A DNA stretch of 64,000 bases from Streptomyces sp. KL109B (GTDB lineage Bacteria; Actinomycetota; Actinomycetes; Streptomycetales; Streptomycetaceae): NCBI RefSeq assembly GCF_030766935.1, contig NZ_JASERL010000019.1, positions 62,001 through 126,000 of the forward strand. The letters are read 5' to 3'. The notes beneath the pieces are model-generated. The model saw nothing but the letters and a program-made list of their open reading frames with translations. It was not told the DNA's origin and searched no databases. The position numbers were made by a program, and so were the translations under genes. Positions 42,060-49,316 of this stretch are shown one piece after another (positions within the stretch are counted from its first letter, which is position 1; the number at the start of each line of letters is the position of its first letter).

Positions 42060-43675
42060 GATCGGCTCTCTTCTTCTGGATCCAACTGGAGGGTGGTGAG
42101 GTGGAAGTGCGTGAACCGGGCGGTGCCGGTGGCCTGAGGACCGGTTTCGTCCGGGGTCCCTGGGGGTGCCGCCGCGAACAGGCCGAGGAGGGCGCCGACC
42201 CAGCGCCAGGGCTGCGCGGCGAACACCTGTCCCGAGCGCCGGAAGCCGTCGCCGGTGTCGACGGAGAAGCGGCAGCGGGCCCCTTCGGCGATGTCGATCC
42301 GCAGCCGGGCCGTCCCGTCCGGCGCCTCGCGCGGGTGCGCCGCGTCCCGCTCCGCTTCGGCGGTGGTCTCGGCGAACCGGTGCACCACGTGGGCCGCGCC
42401 GTCCGCGCCGCGTTCGAGGCCGATCCAGGAGTACGCGTCGCCGAGCACCACAAGTCCCGCGCGGGCGCCGGGAGTTGTGGCGTCGAGGCGGAGGTCGACG
42501 GTCACGCGGCTCGGCAGCAGCGGCAGCCGCTGGGTCAGCAGGTGCGGTACGCGGCGCAGGTCGCGGACGCCGTCGGCGGAGGGCACGCAGGTGAGGTGCA
42601 GGCCGTCCGCGTCGCCGCCGGACCGTGAACCGACCCACTGTGCGCGGGAGTTGGCCGTCCACTGCCACTGCGGGCCGAAGTTCCCGCCGGGGAAATCGTC
42701 GTCGGTCGCGGGCGCGGCCACCGGGTGCGGCGGCAGCGCGGGCTTGTCGTGTACGTCGACGGGGGCGCCGTCGTCGCCGATGACCGGCCAGCCCCGTTCG
42801 TCCCAGCGCATGGGTTGCAGATGCACCACCCGCCCGTACGGGCCGCGCTGCTGGAAGTGCAGGAACCAGTCCTCCCCGGCCGCCGTGCGCACCCATCCGC
42901 CCTGGTGGGGACCGTTGACGTCGGTGTCGCCCTGTTCGAGCACGACCCGCTCCTCGTAGGGTCCGAAGAACGAGCGGGAGCGGAAGGCGCCCTGCCAGCC
43001 GGTCTCCACGCCGCCCGCCGGGGCGAGGATCCAGAACCAGCCGTCGTGCCGGTAGGCCTTGGGGCCTTCGAGGGTGAACCAGCCGGGTATGCGGTCCCCG
43101 TCGATCAACACCCGTCCCTCGTCGAGGAGTTCGGTGCCGTCGGGTGACATGCGGTGGCCGGTGAGGCGGTTCTTGATGCCGGCGCGGGACTTCGCGTAGG
43201 CGTGCACGAGGTACGCCTCGCCGGTCTCCTCGTCCCACAGCGGGCAGACGTCGATGAGCCCCTTGCCCGCCTTGAGCAGGTGCGGTTCCGTCCAAGGCCC
43301 GTGTATGGAGGGGGCGTTGACCTGCTGGACGCCGTGGTCCGGGTCGCCCCAGAAGATCCAGAAGCGGCCGTCGTGGTGCCGGATCGACGGCGCCCACACC
43401 CCGCAGTCGTGGCGCGGCGTCGCGAACGCCTCGGCCGGTTCGAGCCGGTCGAGGGCGTGCCCGACGAGCGTCCAGTTGACGAGGTCGCGGGAGTGCAGGA
43501 GCGGCAGCCCCGGGACCCGGCCGAAGCTGGAGGCGGTCAGATAGAAGTCGTCCCCGACCCGGACCACGTCGGGGTCGGACCAGTCGGCGGCGAGCACGGG
43601 GTTGCGGTACGTCCCGTCCCCGAGGTCACCGGTTGGCAGGGCTCGGCGTGTGGTGGTGCGCGGCGCGCTGCTCAT
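42056..43675 (-). CDS. GH43-family glycoside hydrolase with C-terminal beta-sandwich
   Basis: A 539-aa protein without a clear signal peptide. The five-bladed propeller starts YRNPVLAADWSDPDVVRVGD, with the catalytic base Asp, and includes HDCGVWAPSIRHHDGRFWIF. The acid Glu is in RIPGWFTLEGPKAYRHDGWF. From about residue 345 there is a GH43_C2/DUF1349-like sandwich (DDDFPGGNFGPQWQWTANSR through YSWIGLERGADGAAHVVHRF). Such enzymes are beta-xylosidases, arabinofuranosidases or exo-galactosidases. In this locus an intracellular role on RG-I side chains fits best. It is translationally coupled to the binding protein. Confidence 0.9.
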   Translation of the reverse strand: MSSAPRTTTRRALPTGDLGDGTYRNPVLAADWSDPDVVRVGDDFYLTASSFGRVPGLPLLHSRDLVNWTLVGHALDRLEPAEAFATPRHDCGVWAPSIRHHDGRFWIFWGDPDHGVQQVNAPSIHGPWTEPHLLKAGKGLIDVCPLWDEETGEAYLVHAYAKSRAGIKNRLTGHRMSPDGTELLDEGRVLIDGDRIPGWFTLEGPKAYRHDGWFWILAPAGGVETGWQGAFRSRSFFGPYEERVVLEQGDTDVNGPHQGGWVRTAAGEDWFLHFQQRGPYGRVVHLQPMRWDERGWPVIGDDGAPVDVHDKPALPPHPVAAPATDDDFPGGNFGPQWQWTANSRAQWVGSRSGGDADGLHLTCVPSADGVRDLRRVPHLLTQRLPLLPSRVTVDLRLDATTPGARAGLVVLGDAYSWIGLERGADGAAHVVHRFAETTAEAERDAAHPREAPDGTARLRIDIAEGARCRFSVDTGDGFRRSGQVFAAQPWRWVGALLGLFAAAPPGTPDETGPQATGTARFTHFHLTTLQLDPEEESRS

Positions 43676-43833
43676 GCGGCCACCGCCCCTCGCCCCGACC
43701 GAGCGCTCCACGCCCGGCCGGCTCCGCCGACGACGGCGGGCACGCGGGCTCGGCACGCGCCGAACCCCCGGTCACGGGCACGCGGTCCCCGGCGGCCCGT
43801 TCCGCACGGCGCGGCGCTCATGCGGCCACCGCC
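43670..43833 (-). repeat. 18-bp duplication of the PmoA-like gene's 3' end
   Basis: GCTCATGCGGCCACCGCC occurs at 43670-43687 and at 43816-43833. The second copy covers the last codons and stop of the PmoA-like gene; the first covers the start of GH43. The 128 bases between them form the only gap in a chain of overlapping genes. Confidence 0.75.
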
Positions 43834-44687
43834 TTGCGGACCAGGGTCGCCGCCCGTTCGCGGTCGAGGGTGCCGTCGGCGACGACCGTGACCACGCGGC
43901 GTACGGCGGTGGCGCCGGGGGCGATGGCGAGGCGGGACGCGGACGCGAGGGAGGAGCCGACGCCCGGGTACTCCTCGGTGCGGACGAACCACGGGTCGCG
44001 GCGGGTCTCGGCGGTGGCGCCCGCGAAGACGAGGGTCCAGCGCTCCCCCGCCATGGCGAGCCAGTCGGCGGGGCGGCCGTGGACCGCGGGCTCGCCCTGG
44101 GCGTCGGCCGTGAACACGGTCGGCGCCGACGCCTCCTTCGGCGCGCGCCAGAAGAAGCCCCCGTACGCGGCGCCGGGGCGGCCGTTCGTGGCGGGGCTGC
44201 CGATGGTCAGCTCGTCGTCGGACGGGTTGGTGAGCGAGAAGGTGAAGTCCAACGACCAGGCGTCGTCCGCGAGTTGGGTGACCGCTACCGTGCGGCGCTC
44301 GCGCAGCAGGGTCGCGCCCGTGCCGCCGGTGCGCCAGTCCAGGTCCTGCACGAAACCGTCCGGGTCGCACAGCTTGAACTCGCGGTGCCGCTGCTCGCCG
44401 TGGTTGTCCAGCTCGGTCGGCCCCTGACCGCGTACGTAGGTGCGGCCGCCCCAGAAGTTGTGCCCGGCGACGTCCGGCACGGCGACGCCAACGCCGAGGT
44501 GGTGCGCGTGGTCGGCGGGCGCGAACTCGGTGACCGGGGTGCCGGCGAGCGTCGTCACCGGGTGCAGGGCGGGGCGCGGGGAGAGCCTCGGGTCGACCTC
44601 CGGGCGCAGTTCGTAGCGGGCGACGGGGCGGCCCGCGCAGCTCAGCGTCAGCGGCGCGGCGATGAGGCCGTTCACGGTGCGGGTCAT
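43818..44687 (-). CDS. PmoA-like (DUF6807) protein
   Basis: A 289-aa protein of the PmoA family, which often accompanies Gfo/Idh oxidoreductases in sugar loci. Typical blocks are VTEFAPADHAHHLGVGVAVP (the His-rich part), HNFWGGRTYVRGQGPTELDN and LDFTFSLTNPSDDELTIGSP. There is no signal peptide. The name comes from a link to methane monooxygenase operons, but the fold resembles carbohydrate-active beta-sandwiches. The function is unproven. It overlaps the oxidoreductase gene by 4 bases. Confidence 0.85.
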   Translation of the reverse strand: MTRTVNGLIAAPLTLSCAGRPVARYELRPEVDPRLSPRPALHPVTTLAGTPVTEFAPADHAHHLGVGVAVPDVAGHNFWGGRTYVRGQGPTELDNHGEQRHREFKLCDPDGFVQDLDWRTGGTGATLLRERRTVAVTQLADDAWSLDFTFSLTNPSDDELTIGSPATNGRPGAAYGGFFWRAPKEASAPTVFTADAQGEPAVHGRPADWLAMAGERWTLVFAGATAETRRDPWFVRTEEYPGVGSSLASASRLAIAPGATAVRRVVTVVADGTLDRERAATLVRKAVAA

Positions 44688-45907
44688 GACGCGGCCTCCG
44701 CTTCCGCGCGGGCCCAGAACGCGCCGAGCCCCGCATAGCCGGTGAGGGTGTCGGCGCTCGCCGCGACGAGCCCGTCGGCGCCGTGCACGACACGGCGCAC
44801 GGCTCCCGGCCGGTCGGCCGGCACCCGGCTCCACGCGTCGTCGGGCAGCGCCACCGGGTCGGGCGCCTGCCGGATCGCCTCGACGACGCGCATGAACGCG
44901 CCGGTCGCGGCGGGCGGCACGAGCAGCGGCGTCGCGCCGTCGGTGGCGAGGTGGTCGAGGAGGTTGGCGAGGAGGTCGGTGCGCCCGTGCACCGTCTCGT
45001 CCGGGCCGTGCCCCGCGCGCTGCACGAGGACGCGGTCCTGCTTGTACCAGAACGTGATCCGGCCCCGGCTGCCGTGCACCACGACGTACGGCTCGTCGGC
45101 CTGCTCGGCGCAGAGCGTCGCCGCGACGGTGACGCGCGAACCGGTACGGGTGGTCAGCTCGACGTACGAGGTGTCGTCGGCCTCGATGTCGTTGGCGCGG
45201 TACAGCTCGGTGTGGATGGCGGTGAGGTCGGCGCCGCCGGTCGCGCCGTCGAGGGCGAGGGAGGTGGCGACGGCGTGGGCGAGCGGGTTGGTGAGCACGC
45301 CGTCGACGACGTCGACCGTGCGGCCGGCGCCGCCCGTGCCGCCGGTGGCGGGGAGGCGGCGGTGGCCGGCCCAGGGGGCGCGGCGGTAGTAGTCCTCGTC
45401 GCGGGCCCAGGCTCCGGCGGCGCCGATGCCGAGGGGCTCGCCGATGAGGCCGTCGCGTACGAGATCTCGTATATGAGACACCGCATGCGAGCCGAGCGAC
45501 TGGAAACCGACCTGACAGGCGATCCCCGCCGCGGCCACCCCGGCCGCCATCCGCTCGTATTCCATATATGACGGCGCGGGCGGCTTCTCCAGGAGCAGGT
45601 GCACACCCCGCTCGGCCGCCGTCAGCGCCAGGTCCGTGTGCGTCGGGATCGGCGTGCAGATGATCGCGATCCGGGCGCCGGTGCGGTCGAGCAGTTCCCC
45701 GAAGTCGGCGGACTGCACGACACGTTCGGCGTCGAACCCGGCGAGCTCCTCCGCGTCAAGGGGCCGCAGCTCGCACACGCCCGCGAGCCGCACCCGCCCC
45801 GCCTCCGCGAGGTTCCGGATGTTGTTGAGGTGCCAGCGCCCGTGCCCACGCGCGCCCGCGAGGACGACGGGGACCGGCTCGGATACGTAGGACGGAGTGT
45901 TGTTCAT
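44684..45907 (-). CDS. Gfo/Idh/MocA-family oxidoreductase
   Basis: A 407-aa NAD(P)-dependent sugar oxidoreductase. The Rossmann part is VPVVLAGARGHGRWHLNNIR, and the cofactor/catalytic EKP motif is HLLLEKPPAPSYMEYERMAA. The C-terminal alpha/beta domain has VVDVVDGVLTNPLAHAVATS-type sequence with a conserved His. It likely oxidises a pectin-derived sugar or uronate derivative at a ring carbon. It is packed between the PL1 lyase and PmoA-like genes with 4-base overlaps. Two AT-rich stretches with rare codons (ATA) resemble the operator near the GntR gene. Confidence 0.88.
   Translation of the reverse strand: MNNTPSYVSEPVPVVLAGARGHGRWHLNNIRNLAEAGRVRLAGVCELRPLDAEELAGFDAERVVQSADFGELLDRTGARIAIICTPIPTHTDLALTAAERGVHLLLEKPPAPSYMEYERMAAGVAAAGIACQVGFQSLGSHAVSHIRDLVRDGLIGEPLGIGAAGAWARDEDYYRRAPWAGHRRLPATGGTGGAGRTVDVVDGVLTNPLAHAVATSLALDGATGGADLTAIHTELYRANDIEADDTSYVELTTRTGSRVTVAATLCAEQADEPYVVVHGSRGRITFWYKQDRVLVQRAGHGPDETVHGRTDLLANLLDHLATDGATPLLVPPAATGAFMRVVEAIRQAPDPVALPDDAWSRVPADRPGAVRRVVHGADGLVAASADTLTGYAGLGAFWARAEAEAAS
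45466..45574. promoter_or_regulatory. Two intragenic motifs resembling the GntR-promoter palindrome
   Basis: CTCGTATATGAG at 45466-45477 and CCATATATGACGG at 45562-45574 lie inside the Gfo/Idh gene. They resemble CTCATATATGACG at 52739-52751 in front of the GntR gene. They force rare codons, including ATA, in an otherwise GC-ending gene. Binding by the regulator is speculative. Confidence 0.3.
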
Positions 45908-47241
45908 CGGGCCCTCCCTGCTCCGGCGCCGCGCGCCACGTCCCGGTCGGCGCGCGCCGCGTCGCTGATCGGGCCGTGCAGCGTCGGCGTCCAGCCGACG
46001 TCGGCCGTCAGGTCGCGTTCGCTGCCGGAGTTGTACGAGTTGTAGATCGCGAGGAGGTCGACCGGGTAGCCGTTGAAGCGGGCGCCCTCGTCGTGCAGGG
46101 CGCTGCCGTTCCAGCTCTTGACCAGGTCGGCGACCTCTACGTAATTCGGTGTCGTGAAGGCGTTGTTCTGGGCGTGGATCCGCGACTCGGTGGAGACGCC
46201 GACGCTGTAGCGGTAGTCCTTCTGCTCCTCGGGGACGACGTAGCGGTTGTTGTAGAGGTGCACTTGGCCGAAGCGGACGCGCGGGGCGCGCTGGACGACG
46301 CCCTCGAACTCGTTGTGGTGGAGGGTGACGCGCAGCTTGTCGCGGTCGCCGGTGACACCGTCCCCGTTGCCGATGAGCATCGCCTTGTCGTGGTCGGCGA
46401 ACCGGCTCCAGGAGACGGTGACCAGGTCGGCGCCGTTCGTGATGTCCAACAGGCCGTCGTGGCGCAGGTAGTTGCGGCCGAAGTAGGTGGGCTCGTCCTC
46501 GTCGAGGTGGCCCTTGTCGGAGGCGGTGATGTGGTCGACCCAGACGTGGGTGGCGCCGTTCAGCCACAGGGTGTCGTACGCCGTCTTCCAGTCGCCGAGG
46601 CCGCCGGTGTTGGGCTGCCAGGCGGGGAAGCAGTCGTAGGCGTCGCGCAGTTCGAGGTTGCGGACGATGACGTTGTCGGAGCCCGCGACCTGGAGCGAGG
46701 CGCCCTTGAGGACGGCGCTCGAACCGAGGCCGACGATCGTCGTGTTGGAGCCCACCTTGAACACGACGCGCTCGGCCTGCCGGGCGGCGGAGGCGGCGCG
46801 GGCCTCCTCCTGTGCGCCGCTCGGCTTGCCGGATCCCCACGTACGCGGGTCGTAGGCGGCGAGGTATTTCCGCAGGTCGTAGCCGTCGGTGGCGTAGTCG
46901 GAGCAGGAGAGGCGGTCGCCTTCGGCGTCGGTGTTGGCGTCGATGGTGCCCGCGACCTTGATGATCTTGGGTGTGGCGCTGCCGCCGTCGAGGGCGCGGG
47001 CGAGCCCCGCGCGGTCGGTGACGGTGGTGACGTGGGCGTCGTCGGCGGCGGCCCCTCCGGTGGTACCGGTGCCGGAGGCGGCCCAGCCGTCATCGGCGGC
47101 GAGCACGTCGCGGCTGATGTCGCGGCTGATGTCGCGGCTGATGTCGCGGCCACCCTGCGCGCCGGCGGAACCGGACACCCCGAGGCCACCCAGCACCAAC
47201 AGGCCGCAGGCAACGCCGACTTGGACCATACGGCTCCTCAT
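45904..47241 (-). CDS. Secreted pectate lyase, PL1 type (second)
   Basis: A 445-aa enzyme with signal peptide (VGVACGLLVLGGLGVSGS). Right after the signal lies RDISRDISRDISRDV, encoded by a 12-bp tandem repeat. Catalytic-domain blocks are LNGATHVWVDHITASDKGHL, LVTVSWSRFADHDKAMLIGN and VVQRAPRVRFGQVHLYNNRY. It is paralogous to the PL1 at 38.4-39.7 kb. Its ATG overlaps the permease stop, and its stop overlaps the oxidoreductase start, so a secreted lyase is embedded within the transporter operon. Confidence 0.93.
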   Translation of the reverse strand: MRSRMVQVGVACGLLVLGGLGVSGSAGAQGGRDISRDISRDISRDVLAADDGWAASGTGTTGGAAADDAHVTTVTDRAGLARALDGGSATPKIIKVAGTIDANTDAEGDRLSCSDYATDGYDLRKYLAAYDPRTWGSGKPSGAQEEARAASAARQAERVVFKVGSNTTIVGLGSSAVLKGASLQVAGSDNVIVRNLELRDAYDCFPAWQPNTGGLGDWKTAYDTLWLNGATHVWVDHITASDKGHLDEDEPTYFGRNYLRHDGLLDITNGADLVTVSWSRFADHDKAMLIGNGDGVTGDRDKLRVTLHHNEFEGVVQRAPRVRFGQVHLYNNRYVVPEEQKDYRYSVGVSTESRIHAQNNAFTTPNYVEVADLVKSWNGSALHDEGARFNGYPVDLLAIYNSYNSGSERDLTADVGWTPTLHGPISDAARADRDVARGAGAGRAR

Positions 47242-48167
47242 CCCTTCACCGCCCCTGCGCTGAACCCGGTGACGAGCCACTTCTGGATGAAGGCGAAGAC
47301 GATCACGACGGGCAGCGCGGCGACGACACCGCCCGCGGCGAGCGCGCCGAGGTCGACGGAGTCGGCGCCCATGAGGGTGGCGAGGCCGACCGGGATCGTC
47401 TGCTTGTCCTGGTTGGACAGGAACATGAGGGCGAACAGGAAGTGGTTCCAGCTGTGCACGAAGGCGAAGGAACCGACCGCGATCAACCCCGGTCGCAGCA
47501 GCGGCAGTACGACGGCGCAGAACGCGCGGAAGCGCCCGCAGCCGTCGACCCAGGCGGCCTCTTCGAGCGAGTACGGGACGTTCTTGATGAAGCCGCTGAT
47601 CAGGATCATCGTGAGCGGCAGCTGGAAGACGGTCTCGGCGATGATGACGCTGCCGAGCGAGTTGATCATCCGCAGGTTGGCGAAGATCTGGAACAGCGGG
47701 ACCAGCATCAGGGCGCCCGGGATGAACTGGGAGCACAGCAGCGCGAGCATGAAGCCGCGCTTGACCCGGAAGTTGAAGCGGGCGAGCGCGTAGCCGCCGG
47801 CCAGCGCCACGACCGTCGTCATCAGCATCGAGGCGAGGCCGACGAGCAGGCTGTTCTGGAAGAAGACCGCGAAGGACCGCTCGTTCCACACCTTGTCGAA
47901 GTGGTCGAAGGTGAGCGGCCACGGCACGAGCGAGGTGGATCCGGCGGGCCGGAACGCGAAGAGCAGCATCCAGTAGAAGGGGACGAGCGTGAAGAGGAGA
48001 TACACGCCGAGCGGGAGATAGATCTGCCAGCGCGGCACGTGCTCCCAGGAGGGACCGGAGCGGCCCTTCTTCGTGGGGGTGAGGGCGGCGCGGTGCCGGC
48101 CACCGCCGCCGGAGGTGGCGACGGGCGTGGTCGTGGTGGCGGTCAACTGGGCTTCCTTGACGGTCAC
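47238..48167 (-). CDS. ABC sugar permease, inner-membrane component 2 (MalG type)
   Basis: A 309-aa permease with about six helices, after a Thr/Gly-rich cytoplasmic lead. The ATPase-contacting EAA loop is SLEEAAWVDGCGRFRAFCAV. The helices include IYLPLGVYLLFTLVPFYWML and VVAALPVVIVFAFIQKWLVT. It pairs with the permease gene just upstream (4-base overlap) and with the binding protein at 40.7-42.1 kb. No ATPase gene is present in the window. Confidence 0.92.
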   Translation of the reverse strand: MTVKEAQLTATTTTPVATSGGGGRHRAALTPTKKGRSGPSWEHVPRWQIYLPLGVYLLFTLVPFYWMLLFAFRPAGSTSLVPWPLTFDHFDKVWNERSFAVFFQNSLLVGLASMLMTTVVALAGGYALARFNFRVKRGFMLALLCSQFIPGALMLVPLFQIFANLRMINSLGSVIIAETVFQLPLTMILISGFIKNVPYSLEEAAWVDGCGRFRAFCAVVLPLLRPGLIAVGSFAFVHSWNHFLFALMFLSNQDKQTIPVGLATLMGADSVDLGALAAGGVVAALPVVIVFAFIQKWLVTGFSAGAVKG

Positions 48168-49105
48168 TTGTCCTCGCCCCCGAACTTGCTCAGGCGGAGG
48201 TAGATCATCGAGCAGAACAGGAGGATCACGAAGGCGATGGACGTGAGCGCGGACGCGTAGCCGAAGTCGTGCGAGTCCACGGCGATGGAGGCGATGCGCA
48301 GCGGCAGGGTGGTCGTCTCACCCGCGGGTCCGCCGCCGGTGAGGGTGTAGAGCAGGTCGACGTTGTTGAACTCCCACACGGCGCGCAGCAGCGTGGACAG
48401 GATGATCGCGTCCTTGAGGTGCGGCAGCGTGATGTGGAAGAACTGCCGCAGCCGGCTCGCGCCGTCGACCTCGGCGGCCTCGTACAGGTCCTTCGACACG
48501 GACTGCAGGTCGGCGAGGATGAGGATCGCGAAGAAGGGGACGCCGCGCCAGAGTTCGGCGGTGACGACGGCGGGGAAGACGGTCGCGGTGTCCGACAGCC
48601 AGGACGTGCCGTACGAGCCGACGCCCATGTCCGCGAGGTAACGGGTGATGCCGGTCTGGGAGTTGTAGAGCAGCATCCAGACGGCCGAGGTGAGGACACC
48701 CGACACGGCCCATGGCGAGAAGACCATGGCGCGGGCGAGGCCGCGGCCGATGAAGGTCTGGTTGACGACGAGCGCGAGCCCGAGGCCGAGCAGCAGCTGC
48801 AGCACCACCTGGACGCCGACCCACTGGAGGCTGAAGCCCAACGTCCGCCAGAAGTCCGGGTCTTCGGTGAACGCGGTGACGAAGTTGTCGAAGCCCGCGA
48901 AGCCGTTGCGCCACGGCTTGGTCGGGTTGAAGTGCTGCAGGCTGTAGTAGAAGACGCTGATGACGGGATACGCGATGAAGCCCAGCATCAGCAGCCCGGC
49001 GGGCGCGATCAGCAGATACGGGAGCCTGCGCGGGGTGGCTGACTTGCGGCGCCGGGGCGGCGACGCGCCCTGCGGGGCTTTGGCCACGGCTGCGGCTTGG
49101 GCCAT
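48164..49105 (-). CDS. ABC sugar permease, inner-membrane component 1 (MalF type)
   Basis: A 313-aa permease, the first gene of the long operon read leftwards. Helices include YLLIAPAGLLMLGFIAYPVI and VVLQLLLGLGLALVVNQTFI. The EAA loop is DLYEAAEVDGASRLRQFFHI, followed by TLPHLKDAIILSTLLRAVW. It starts 5 bp after a GAACGGAG-type site. Two LacI-type palindromes and a 13-bp tandem repeat lie in the 210 bp upstream. Confidence 0.93.
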   Translation of the reverse strand: MAQAAAVAKAPQGASPPRRRKSATPRRLPYLLIAPAGLLMLGFIAYPVISVFYYSLQHFNPTKPWRNGFAGFDNFVTAFTEDPDFWRTLGFSLQWVGVQVVLQLLLGLGLALVVNQTFIGRGLARAMVFSPWAVSGVLTSAVWMLLYNSQTGITRYLADMGVGSYGTSWLSDTATVFPAVVTAELWRGVPFFAILILADLQSVSKDLYEAAEVDGASRLRQFFHITLPHLKDAIILSTLLRAVWEFNNVDLLYTLTGGGPAGETTTLPLRIASIAVDSHDFGYASALTSIAFVILLFCSMIYLRLSKFGGEDK

Positions 49106-49145
49106 GACGGGAACTCCGTTCTCGGTGGCTCAGGTCGGTGCTTCT

Positions 49146-49204
49146 TGCGGGTGCTGCTTACGGGTGGTGCCTGCGGGTGCTGCCTGCGTGTGCTGCTTGC
49201 GGGT
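49146..49204. repeat. 13-bp tandem repeat in the leader of the pectin transport operon
   Basis: The unit TGCGGGTGCTGCT is repeated about 4.5 times with small changes (starts at 49146, 49159, 49172, 49185, 49198). It lies between the probable promoter/operators and the permease start, so it would be in the untranslated leader. Confidence 0.8.
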
Positions 49205-49209
49205 CGACA

Positions 49210-49246
49210 GAAAGCGCTTGCACGGGACACGTATCGAAACGCTTCG
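49210..49246. promoter_or_regulatory. Twin LacI-type operator palindromes before the pectin operon
   Basis: GAAAGCGCTT at 49210-49219 and CGAAACGCTTCG at 49235-49246 are near-palindromes with the central CG typical of LacI-family sites. Their centres are about 26 bp apart, a spacing of roughly 2.5 helical turns. They sit between the permease gene and the dehydratase gene, both on the minus strand. No LacI gene is in the window. Confidence 0.6.
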
Positions 49247-49316
49247 CAGACGGTGTTCGAGATGTCGGCCAACAAAGGGCCCACGGCGGGTGGTTCAGAG
49301 GTGGTTCAGAGGTGGT

